Assembly (NCBI GenBank): GCA_034430175.1
Contig: DAOUFI010000025.1
Coordinates: forward strand, 1 to 64,000
DNA length: 64,000 bases
Origin: UBA6107 sp034430175
GTDB lineage: Bacteria; Chloroflexota; Anaerolineae; Anaerolineales; Anaerolineaceae
Direction of reading: 5' to 3'
This document shows, piece after piece, positions 28,991 to 36,985 of the stretch (positions are counted from its first letter, which is position 1; each line of letters begins with the position of its first letter). The notes beneath the pieces were generated by a model. It saw nothing but the letters and a program-made list of their open reading frames with translations, did no database searches and was not told the origin of the DNA. The position numbers and the translations under genes were made by a program.

Positions 28991-31900
28991 GATTCCTTCT
29001 CCTGTTTGTTCTCTTCCAAGACAGTAGGCGCAATGTGTATAGACGCTCTGGAAATTTTCAAGGCTGTACAGATTTCTGAGACAGAGGTCTGCATGATTGT
29101 CTCGATATCAATAGATCTTCTGATTTTGTTAGTGACTTCAAAGAGTTTTTGTTGTCGATCAATTTGTTCGCGAACCTGATCCAATAATCGTATGTTAGAA
29201 ATAATTGAAGCGATATTGTCAGCAAGTGTGGTAACAAATTCCTGGTCTGCTTCATCGAAAAATGCCAGGTCTGTGCTTTCAATATTAATTACACCCAAAA
29301 TTGTATCGGCAAAAATAACCGGTACAGCCAAAATGGAATTCGTGTCAAATCCGAGCGGGCGATATGAGTGATCTGATTGAGCATCATCAACTCGAATTGG
29401 TTTATGGTTTTGAGCGACAGTACCGATCACGCCTTGCCCAAATTGCACTCGACGAGTGGTCATTTCAGGATTTGGATACCCTGCAGATGCTCTGGCAAGT
29501 AATAGATTATTCTCATCAATACCGAAGTAAGTAATTTTCGCAGCAGGTATCGATTGGTGCAAAATTTCAATAGCATTGTGAATAGCATCATCTATTGTCA
29601 GGTTTTGTACGTTCCCCGCGGTGATTTGATGAAGCATTCGGTAACGAGATAGACTTTGATCGGTGTGAGTATAGAGGTCTGCGTTTTGAATAGCTACCGC
29701 GATCTGGTCTGCTAGTACCTGTAAGATATTAATATCTTCTTGCGTGAAGGCATCAATTTCTTTAGACTGTACGTCAAGCGCACCAAGTACCCTATCCGCA
29801 ATCTTTAGTGGAATTGCCAACTCGGATCGGGTATCGGGAAGCAAAGGGTTAGCAAAGTAATTTTCTTCACGAGTTACATCACCGACAACAACTGGAGTTC
29901 CTTTCCCAGTGGCCTGACCCACAATGGATGATGATCCTACCGCTAGTTTATGGCCAGCGTTTTTCATCTGAGCACCAGCTTCGCCGGTAGATTCGCGGAG
30001 AACAGCATTTTTTCCTAATGGATCGATCAAGAAGATTGATGCATGATAAAAGCCGAACCTTGAACGAATCAAATCCACAAGCTTTGCCAGAGTGACTTGA
30101 ACATCCAACGATCCAGCTGTAGATTCCCGTGCAATTTCTGATGCAGTTTGCAATTGATCTGCTCGGTGTTTTGCAAGCTGTTCGACTTTTTTCTGTTCAG
30201 TAATATCGGTGGAGATCGTCAACAAACCGTAAAGCTCACCCTGTCGGTTCATTAACGGTAATTTATTTGAAAGCATGGATTCATTAACCCCTGAGCGTGT
30301 TACCCAGGTCTCAAACTTATTAAGAACAGGGATCTGAGAGGAAATAATTTCAGCATCAACATTAAGTTCGGATTCTCTATTCTCAAGGACGTAGTTGTAG
30401 TCATCTTTCTTTCCTATAAGATCGCGAGGATCTTGCAAACCCAGGAATTTCGCCATGGATTTGCTGACTCGTATGAATTCGTTATTCTTGCCTTTGAATA
30501 CAATACGATCTTCAATGTTCTCAAGGAGAGAATCCAACAGGAATTTCTCATTTTCAAACAAATTCATTGTCTCAGACAATCGATTTTGAACTAAGTTATT
30601 TGAGATTGCCAACGTCATTTGAGCAGCAAGGAGAGCAAAAACCTTTAGGTGAGATTCTGAGAATGCGTTGGCATTTTCAGGATCAAAGAAAGCAACAGCA
30701 CCAATCGTCGATCCACCAATAAGCAATGGAAACCCTGCCCATGATCTGACAGGTCTCTGGAAAGAAGGAGAATCAATTCCATAAATATTTGTTACTGCCG
30801 CATCGGAGATAATTTGGTTTTCCTTACTGCGAATTAAACCAGAAACAAGGTCATTCGAATAATCATATTCGTCAATGGTTACTTGTTCGTGATCGTTGAA
30901 ATAAGGAATTTTTAAGCGGCCATGATCTTCATCATTTATAGCGACACAGAATCCGATATTGTCGCCCATTTGCTCCCTGACTTTGGCGTGAATATCTGAA
31001 CATAGATCGAGAACATTCAAATTTTCAGTGCTGATTCTTGCGACCGAATTGATTGTGGAAAATTCGTTATGTGAAATTTCCAGTTGTTTTGAAAGATGAA
31101 ATCTCTCCAACGCCACGCCCAAAATATCCGCAAAAACTTCATAAGGTTGTACTCTTTGGGATGTAATCGGAGTATCTTCGCGTGAGCCGATCACTAAAAC
31201 ATGTTTTAGCTCTTGGCCCTCGTATACAGGGATATTTGCAATTGATGAGCAACCACGACGACCAAAATAAGGGGTTAACTGGCTAAATTCAGACAAGATC
31301 TGAAAATTGGTGACAATTTGTGGGCTCTCTGTTCTTAGCAATTGCAAAGCGTCAGCGAATGGAATCGTAATATCAATTAGGGATTTATCAGAAGGGGAAG
31401 ATTTAGAATCGGCAATGTACTTAATAACCGCATTTGATCCTTCGATGTCAAGTAAGAAACTGGCAAAATTGGTATCAGCAAAAATTGTTGAAATTTGTTC
31501 ATATATTGAGGATTCGTCAGGTGACTGCGCAATTTTACTGCTCGCATTGTATAAGACCGCAGTTCCTTGTAAGTTAATTTGGGTGGTTTCAAGTAGTTCG
31601 ATGTTCTTAAGACCATTGGCAATTTGGTCAGCAAGAGTATTGAAAGTTGGTACAGATTCAACGTCGAAGCCATTTAGTGTATCGCTTTGAATATTCAAGA
31701 CGCCATAAAGTTGATCACCAATTTTTATTGGAACACAGATTTCAGATTGCGCTCCAATAAAATGAAGACCTTCTTTTAGACGGAGGGTTTCGTTGGCGAT
31801 ATCCTGAGAAATACGTGACTGGTCATTATTCGCAACCCAACCAACAAGCGAGTTATTATCGAGGGGGATTTGCATCCCGTTTTGGGGCATTTCAACAGTT

Positions 31901-33285
31901 AAATTTCCAAAATTTTCAGTCAGCGTAAGTGTTTTTCTGATTTGGTCAGCAGTAAAAATCGCAGCATAAGGAACTGAAAATTTTTCGACGATTGCCTGGA
32001 CAACTTTACGCAAGATCTCTGAACGGCGAGTTGATGAAATAGCTTCCTGTCCTATTTCATTGGCTAACTGGATTTGCTTGGTCCTCTCAGCGACTTTAGA
32101 TTCCAATGATTGATAAAACTCGGAAAGTTGATCAACCATATAGTTAAACGAAAAGCCCAGCATACCAATCTCATCACGACGATTCACATTTACACGTTGA
32201 GTAAAATCACCACCCGCAAACTGCCGTGCTTTTCCAGACAATTGAACCAGTGGCTGGGAAATCGAACGCCCAAATATTGCTGCGATTAAAGCAGCTAATA
32301 TAAACGCAATACCAAGAATTAACAAAACATAATTTCGGAAACTCTCAAGAGGTGATGTTTCAAGATATTGAGGAACTTCAATCACATAATAAGCATTTGT
32401 GGCTGAAAGCGGTTTAATGTATGAAATTACATCAACGCGGGTATAGCTCTTATAAGTGAATTCTTGGCCAGTACCACTATTCTTCGCGTATGATCTTATC
32501 CTTGCTTTTTCACTATCGCTAACCTTTGCATCTACCATTGTGCCAGAAACTGAACTGACAGATGCAATTCCGTTATCTGATGTTAAAAAATAGGCATTGG
32601 CTGTATTGTATGTTTTCGTGGGAGTCGTTAACATTGAATTTAAATTGGTGGAGGTTGTGAAAACAACGATGGAAAGTGAGGGTAGACCTTTTCCAATACC
32701 AGTCATTTTTAAAGTTGTAACCAATACCAAGTTGTTCTTAAACAAACCACTCGGGTTATAGAGTAGGGCGGTTTGATTGGTGTTCATGATGCTCTTCATT
32801 GATGATTGGTCGGAGACTATACTTGTGCCAATGCGATCTGAATTGGAAGATGCATAGACATAACCAGTATCAGTAGAGACAATGGATACCTCAGTGGATT
32901 CAGTCACAGATGGATTCGCTGAGAGTTTAGTCAGATATTCGTTTACAATATTTTTCGCAGTTTCATCATTGGAAGCTAAAATACCAAATTGATCGGATGC
33001 CAAATAGAAATTTATGGAGTTCTCATTGTTTACATTATTGGCAATAGCGCCATTTGTTGCCACCATTTGGTCAATCTGCTGAGCATAATATGCAGAAAAA
33101 GTAGATAATTGAGTAGAGAATGAATTTTTGATTGTGGTTTGATAACGTATATAGCTCGCGGTAGCGATGATAGCGGCAGGGATTAACGCTACCAGGATGA
33201 ATTGGAGCACAAGGGTCCGAGCAAGACTACCTCTGAATGGTGTAGGTTTTCTTCGCGGAACGGAGACGGTTGTTTGATCGCTCAT
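28987..33285 (-). CDS. large membrane receptor: Cache, HAMP, five GAF and a PAS, no kinase
   Basis: A 1432-residue receptor. TM1 at about 27-48; an extracellular double-Cache-like domain to about 315; TM2 at 318-338; HAMP at 338-391; GAF1 at 410-570; GAF2 (weak) at 580-740; GAF3 at 740-900; PAS at 915-1035 (DLIGKKDDYNYVLENRE); GAF4 at 1058-1198 (FYHASIFLIDPLG and NPLLPDTRSELAIPLKI); GAF5 at 1215-1368. It ends with the truncated GAF start LFEVTNKIRRSIDIETIMQT. No kinase or other output domain is present despite the size. It is the first receptor gene of the operon, nine bases after the REC-only gene, and overlaps the next receptor by 4 bp. Confidence 0.9.
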   Translation of the reverse strand: MSDQTTVSVPRRKPTPFRGSLARTLVLQFILVALIPAAIIATASYIRYQTTIKNSFSTQLSTFSAYYAQQIDQMVATNGAIANNVNNENSINFYLASDQFGILASNDETAKNIVNEYLTKLSANPSVTESTEVSIVSTDTGYVYASSNSDRIGTSIVSDQSSMKSIMNTNQTALLYNPSGLFKNNLVLVTTLKMTGIGKGLPSLSIVVFTTSTNLNSMLTTPTKTYNTANAYFLTSDNGIASVSSVSGTMVDAKVSDSEKARIRSYAKNSGTGQEFTYKSYTRVDVISYIKPLSATNAYYVIEVPQYLETSPLESFRNYVLLILGIAFILAALIAAIFGRSISQPLVQLSGKARQFAGGDFTQRVNVNRRDEIGMLGFSFNYMVDQLSEFYQSLESKVAERTKQIQLANEIGQEAISSTRRSEILRKVVQAIVEKFSVPYAAIFTADQIRKTLTLTENFGNLTVEMPQNGMQIPLDNNSLVGWVANNDQSRISQDIANETLRLKEGLHFIGAQSEICVPIKIGDQLYGVLNIQSDTLNGFDVESVPTFNTLADQIANGLKNIELLETTQINLQGTAVLYNASSKIAQSPDESSIYEQISTIFADTNFASFLLDIEGSNAVIKYIADSKSSPSDKSLIDITIPFADALQLLRTESPQIVTNFQILSEFSQLTPYFGRRGCSSIANIPVYEGQELKHVLVIGSREDTPITSQRVQPYEVFADILGVALERFHLSKQLEISHNEFSTINSVARISTENLNVLDLCSDIHAKVREQMGDNIGFCVAINDEDHGRLKIPYFNDHEQVTIDEYDYSNDLVSGLIRSKENQIISDAAVTNIYGIDSPSFQRPVRSWAGFPLLIGGSTIGAVAFFDPENANAFSESHLKVFALLAAQMTLAISNNLVQNRLSETMNLFENEKFLLDSLLENIEDRIVFKGKNNEFIRVSKSMAKFLGLQDPRDLIGKKDDYNYVLENRESELNVDAEIISSQIPVLNKFETWVTRSGVNESMLSNKLPLMNRQGELYGLLTISTDITEQKKVEQLAKHRADQLQTASEIARESTAGSLDVQVTLAKLVDLIRSRFGFYHASIFLIDPLGKNAVLRESTGEAGAQMKNAGHKLAVGSSSIVGQATGKGTPVVVGDVTREENYFANPLLPDTRSELAIPLKIADRVLGALDVQSKEIDAFTQEDINILQVLADQIAVAIQNADLYTHTDQSLSRYRMLHQITAGNVQNLTIDDAIHNAIEILHQSIPAAKITYFGIDENNLLLARASAGYPNPEMTTRRVQFGQGVIGTVAQNHKPIRVDDAQSDHSYRPLGFDTNSILAVPVIFADTILGVINIESTDLAFFDEADQEFVTTLADNIASIISNIRLLDQVREQIDRQQKLFEVTNKIRRSIDIETIMQTSVSEICTALKISRASIHIAPTVLEENKQEKES

Positions 33286-33294
33286 TATGACTCC

Positions 33295-33774
33295 TTAGTT
33301 GTATTCCCAAACACTTTGCCCTGCTAAAACACGCTTGATCTGTTCCGGAAAACGATCGGGATCCAAAGGTTTACCGATGAAACCATCAAAACCAGCCATT
33401 TTCGCTGCTTTCATTTGGTCAACACCAGTTACAGCGGTGACAGCGACGATTGGAATCCCAGAAAACTGGCCTGATTGGCGAAGTTTTCTCATGGCTCCAT
33501 ATCCATCTTCATACGGAAGACGAATATCCATAAGAACTAGGTCAATATGTGAAATGGTGTTGGCAAACTCAACGACCTCAAAACCTGAGGTTTTCCATTC
33601 ACATTGCACGCCAAGAGAATCCAGTAAACGTGCTATTAATTTAAAATTTCCAACATTATCTTCAACCACAAGAATGACACATTTGCGAACAGAATCAGAT
33701 TTACCAATGCCTTCTGACTTATCATCGAATTCAAACGTACCAGGTAGAGAAAAATTGAGCGTTGAGATCATCAT
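33295..33774 (-). CDS. stand-alone receiver protein
   Basis: A 159-residue single-domain response regulator. The first 30 residues are a polar extension; the receiver core begins at CVILVVEDN and has the phosphoacceptor Asp in LVLMDIRLPYEDG and the conserved IGKPLD lysine. No DNA-binding or enzymatic output follows, so it is likely a phosphotransfer intermediate or a protein-docking switch for the kinase of this operon. The start is ATG 33774, one base after the upstream stop, with no clear Shine-Dalgarno; a start inside the extension cannot be excluded. Confidence 0.85.
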   Translation of the reverse strand: MMISTLNFSLPGTFEFDDKSEGIGKSDSVRKCVILVVEDNVGNFKLIARLLDSLGVQCEWKTSGFEVVEFANTISHIDLVLMDIRLPYEDGYGAMRKLRQSGQFSGIPIVAVTAVTGVDQMKAAKMAGFDGFIGKPLDPDRFPEQIKRVLAGQSVWEYN

Positions 33775-33775
33775 T

Positions 33776-34177
33776 TTAGTTATTTGCCGGGTATTTACCG
33801 ATATTGCCTTCTAGAAAATAGTGAATTTCATCCAAAAATGTATCAATATTGATCGGTTTTTCAATATATCCATCACAGCCAGCTCGCAACGATTTTTCGC
33901 GATCACCGCGCATAGCGTTCGCGGTTATGGCGATGATCGGGATTTGTTTGATTCCAGGTACAGTTTTTAATTTCGCTGTTAATGTATATCCATCAACATC
34001 TGGCATATTGATATCCATCAATATAAGATCAGGCCGATTAGAGCGTAACTGGGAGATTGCTTGAAAAGCATTCTCTGCTTCGATAACGTCATAATCTGCG
34101 GCTTGTAACAACCTTCTTACAAGGATTCGATTTTCAAAATTATCTTCGATGTGTAAGATCTTTTTTGTTTCATTCAT
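33776..34177 (-). CDS. stand-alone receiver protein (first gene of the signalling operon)
   Basis: A 133-residue DivK-like single receiver domain from ATG 34177, which has a GCAGG site at a good distance; in-frame starts at 34192 and 34198 lack one. Acidic pocket IEDN, phosphoacceptor Asp in LILMDINMPDVDG, and IEKPIN lysine are all present. The sequence resembles small receivers found at the end of multi-step phosphorelays. It opens the run of at least eight same-strand genes ending at 14853 (two further genes may follow), so it would be the first product made after induction. Confidence 0.87.
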   Translation of the reverse strand: MNETKKILHIEDNFENRILVRRLLQAADYDVIEAENAFQAISQLRSNRPDLILMDINMPDVDGYTLTAKLKTVPGIKQIPIIAITANAMRGDREKSLRAGCDGYIEKPINIDTFLDEIHYFLEGNIGKYPANN

Positions 34178-34337
34178 ATACAAACCTGCCATTTTCAAAG
34201 CAAGCTAAGATACTTGTCAGAAACAAGATGCAACTTCCATTCCTAGGTAATATGTTTATACACCAGAAAGGAAAAAAAAGATTACTTTTTTTACTTACAC
34301 TAATGAAAGGTGGATACTGCTGAGGGAGGGAAAATTG

Positions 34338-34409
34338 AGCGGGTGATGGGATTCGAACCCACGAATCTCACCTTGGGAAGGTGATGCCTTACCACTTGGC
34401 CACACCCGC
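34338..34409 (-). tRNA. tRNA-Gly (CCC)
   Basis: A 72-nt cloverleaf on the minus strand. Acceptor GCGGGTG pairs with CACCCGC; D arm GCC/GGC; anticodon stem TCACC/GGTGA with loop TTCCCAA giving anticodon CCC; T arm GTGGG TTCGAAT CCCAT. The 3' CCA is not encoded (CAA follows). Its promoter matches consensus exactly. Unlike tRNA-Pro and tRNA-Val in this window, it has no tail repeats downstream. Confidence 0.95.
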
Positions 34410-34419
34410 ATGTTTAGCG

Positions 34420-34448
34420 ATTATAGCGTCCACTAGGATCAGTGTCAA
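34420..34448 (-). promoter_or_regulatory. consensus promoter of tRNA-Gly
   Basis: On the minus strand TTGACA (34448-34443), exactly 17 bases, then TATAAT (34425-34420), 10 bases before the mature tRNA 5' end. Both hexamers are perfect housekeeping-sigma matches. Confidence 0.85.
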
Positions 34449-34503
34449 GAAAGTCGACTGATGAATGCAGTTATTGAGGTTTATAGAATTATGGAGAAAA
34501 GTC

Positions 34504-34527
34504 TTGACATTTTCCGTATGGTATAAT
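34504..34527 (+). promoter_or_regulatory. candidate mreB promoter with extended -10
   Basis: TATGGTATAAT (34517-34527) contains a TGn-extended consensus -10. TTGACA is also present at 34504-34509, but only 12 bases away instead of 17, so it is unlikely to act as the matching -35. The start codon lies 38 bases downstream with an AGGAG site at 34555-34559. Confidence 0.6.
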
Positions 34528-34565
34528 TTTTTGGATATTTTTATCACAATAGTTAGGAGCGTCAT

Positions 34566-35624
34566 TTGACAGCCAATCCTTTCAGTTGGTTGATGGGACT
34601 TTTCTCATTAGACATCGGCATTGATCTTGGGACTGCGAACACACTCGTTTATGTTCGTGGCAAAGGGATCGTCATCAATGAACCGTCATGGGTAGTGGTT
34701 AATAAACGAACACATGAGGTTATTCGCGTTGGTTCAGCCGCCAAAGAAATGGTTGGCAGAACGCCTGTTAATTTCGTTTCCATACGACCATTGAGAGATG
34801 GCGTAATCTCTGAATTTGAGATAACGAAAGCGATGCTTGAGTATTTTATCAACGGGGTGCACCAGCAAACGATAGTTACACTACCTGCACCTCGAGTTGC
34901 TATTGGAATACCATCTGGAGCAACTGCCGTAGAACGGCGTGCAGTATACGACGCAGCGATGGCTGCAGGAGCACGTGAGGTTCAACTTGTAGAAGAGCCC
35001 CGAGCCGCTGCTATCGGTGCAGGACTACCGGTAAATGAAGTCAAAGGTTCGATGATTGTCGATATTGGTGGGGGTACCACTGAATTGGCTGTGATCTCCA
35101 TGGGTGGTATCGTTGTTTCGAGATCTCTTCGAGTGGCAGGCGATGAACTCGATGAAGATATCATTCAATACATTCGAAAAAAATATAACTTATTGATCGG
35201 TGAACGCATGGCAGAATCAATCAAGCTATCTATTGGTTCTGCGTATCCTCTGCAGACTGAATTAACGGCAACAGCACGCGGGCGAAACCTGATCACTGGA
35301 TTACCTGGATCAATAGAAGTATCTTCGATCGAAATCCGCGATGCTATGTCGAATTCAATTCAAGTAATCATTGATACTATCAGGGACGCCTTGGATGAGG
35401 TTCCACCAGAGATTGTCTCTGACTTATTGGATTCGGGTATTTGTCTGGCGGGAGGAGGATCCCAAATTTTAGGCTTAGTTCCTAGGTTAAAAGACGAGCT
35501 TAATCTACATGTCTGGATTGCTGATGATCCAATGACCTGCGTAGCTAGAGGAGCCGGCATGGTTCTAGAAAACCCAGATGAATACGAAAGGTTTATTAGT
35601 GATTCAGAACGTATTCATGGCTAG
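34566..35624 (+). CDS. mreB: rod-shape-determining actin homologue MreB
   Basis: A bacterial actin that forms membrane-associated filaments guiding lateral wall synthesis. The 352 residues show the actin-fold motifs: phosphate 1 DIGIDLGTANT (residues about 16-26), connect 1 and phosphate 2 VDIGGGTTELAV, and adenosine CLAGGGSQILGL. The start is a TTG at 34566 with AGGAG six bases upstream; no in-frame ATG precedes the first strand. The N-terminal NPFSWLMGLF segment is amphipathic and suits membrane binding. First gene of a nine-gene shape/division operon. Confidence 0.95.
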   Translation: MTANPFSWLMGLFSLDIGIDLGTANTLVYVRGKGIVINEPSWVVVNKRTHEVIRVGSAAKEMVGRTPVNFVSIRPLRDGVISEFEITKAMLEYFINGVHQQTIVTLPAPRVAIGIPSGATAVERRAVYDAAMAAGAREVQLVEEPRAAAIGAGLPVNEVKGSMIVDIGGGTTELAVISMGGIVVSRSLRVAGDELDEDIIQYIRKKYNLLIGERMAESIKLSIGSAYPLQTELTATARGRNLITGLPGSIEVSSIEIRDAMSNSIQVIIDTIRDALDEVPPEIVSDLLDSGICLAGGGSQILGLVPRLKDELNLHVWIADDPMTCVARGAGMVLENPDEYERFISDSERIHG

Positions 35625-35646
35625 TGGCTCTCCTACTGTATAAGAT

Positions 35647-36480
35647 ATGAAGAAACTCTCTCCAAGAAGCTGGTTGATCATGGCGATTGCGGTTGCCGCT
35701 GTGGGGATTATATTACTCGCGTTAAGTGGCTATTTAAGCTTAATTCTGGGTAAGGCAGCTTCTCCATTTATTTCAGTTCAGTCTTGGATTTCGACACGTT
35801 ACACTGCAATATATAACTTCTTCACAATCCCACGAGACGTTACTGTACTTCGACAGCAGAACGAAGCACTTAAAAATGAAGTATCTCTGCTGGAATCTCA
35901 GATTCTGGAATTGCAACAGCAACTCAGTGAAACGAAGATTCTTTATGCGCTGTTGGATTATGCTAGAACCGAACCTGAAAATAAATATGTCGCAGCATCA
36001 GTGATTGGGCGTGACCCAAGTCCATTTTTGAGTTATATCATCATCGATCACGGGTCAGACGATGGCATACTTTATGGAATGCCAGTCGTAACACAACAAG
36101 GTTTGGTAGGAAAAGTCGTGGCAGTGACAGCGACCGCAGCAAGAGTTCAATTAATCACAGACGCGAACTCCAACGTGAATATTAAGTTAAAGAACGCAGG
36201 AGTTGCAGGACAAGCAGCTGGATCAGTAACTGGAGATATGTCATTAGAGATGGTAAGTACGAGCGCGCAACTTACAGAAGGCGATCTTGTTCTTACCAGT
36301 GGTTTGGGTGGCTCGTATCCCTCGGATATTGTTATTGGTCAGATACTCTCACCTACTAAAAGTGAGAATGATCTCTATTACACTGCTGTCATCCAACCTT
36401 CAGTCGATTTTTCAAATCTCGAAGCAGTGTTGGTGATCACAAATTTCAAGCCACTGGATATCACTCCACTGACAGATTAA
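35647..36480 (+). CDS. mreC: rod-shape-determining protein MreC
   Basis: The membrane scaffold linking MreB to the cell-wall enzymes. It has 277 residues: a short cytoplasmic N-terminus, one TM helix (about 10-33), a coiled coil (about 70-105, LRQQNEALKNEVSLLESQIL), and the two-lobed beta-barrel MreC domain (about 115-270; VIGRDPSPFLSYIIIDHGS). It lies 22 bases after mreB and one base before mreD, the classic mreBCD order. Confidence 0.94.
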   Translation: MKKLSPRSWLIMAIAVAAVGIILLALSGYLSLILGKAASPFISVQSWISTRYTAIYNFFTIPRDVTVLRQQNEALKNEVSLLESQILELQQQLSETKILYALLDYARTEPENKYVAASVIGRDPSPFLSYIIIDHGSDDGILYGMPVVTQQGLVGKVVAVTATAARVQLITDANSNVNIKLKNAGVAGQAAGSVTGDMSLEMVSTSAQLTEGDLVLTSGLGGSYPSDIVIGQILSPTKSENDLYYTAVIQPSVDFSNLEAVLVITNFKPLDITPLTD

Positions 36481-36481
36481 C

Positions 36482-36985
36482 ATGGCAGAGCTACTCAATT
36501 ATCCGATTCTCATCTTGATTTTGATAATTCAAATGACTATCGGGCGAAATGTTCAACTGATCGGGGGAGCAGCAGATTTTATCCTGTTATGGCTCATTTG
36601 TTGGGGTCTACAAAAGCAGGGTAAGAATGTATGGTATGGAGCAATTTTTTCTGGTTTGATCCTGAGTTTTGCATCCGCTATACCATGGTATGCATCGGTG
36701 TTTGAATGTTTGCTGGCTGCAGGATTGAGCCGTTTTTTTAGTAAAAGATCCTGGCAAAATCCTCTGATTGCGTTATTCATTGTGACTTTTATTTCAGCGG
36801 TCGTATCAAATTTTGCAGTATTTGTTTCTTTACGAATCTCAGGTAGCAATTTGATATGGAAAACTTCACTAATCCATGTGATAGTGCCTTCTGTTTTCTT
36901 GGATTTGTTACTTGCCTTACCCATTTACATCATCGTCCACGATATGTCACGATGGGTTTATAAAAAGAGGATGAGTGATGAATAG
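36482..36985 (+). CDS. mreD: rod-shape-determining protein MreD
   Basis: A 167-residue integral membrane protein with about five hydrophobic helices and little sequence conservation, as is usual for MreD. Its identity rests on size, hydrophobicity and position between mreC and the PBP2 gene. It is thought to regulate MreC-PBP2 contact. The 3' end overlaps the PBP2 gene by 8 bp. Confidence 0.88.
   Translation: MAELLNYPILILILIIQMTIGRNVQLIGGAADFILLWLICWGLQKQGKNVWYGAIFSGLILSFASAIPWYASVFECLLAAGLSRFFSKRSWQNPLIALFIVTFISAVVSNFAVFVSLRISGSNLIWKTSLIHVIVPSVFLDLLLALPIYIIVHDMSRWVYKKRMSDE

Noticed and set aside
12870..34198. Signalling cluster as a recent genomic island
   Set aside because: A tRNA-Gly lies at one end, but no integrase, direct repeat or clear change in base use was seen, and the genes share style with the rest of the window.
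34268..34296. A-run and T-run around GATTAC as a terminator of tRNA-Gly
   Set aside because: The stem would be A-T only and unstable; no GC core supports termination.
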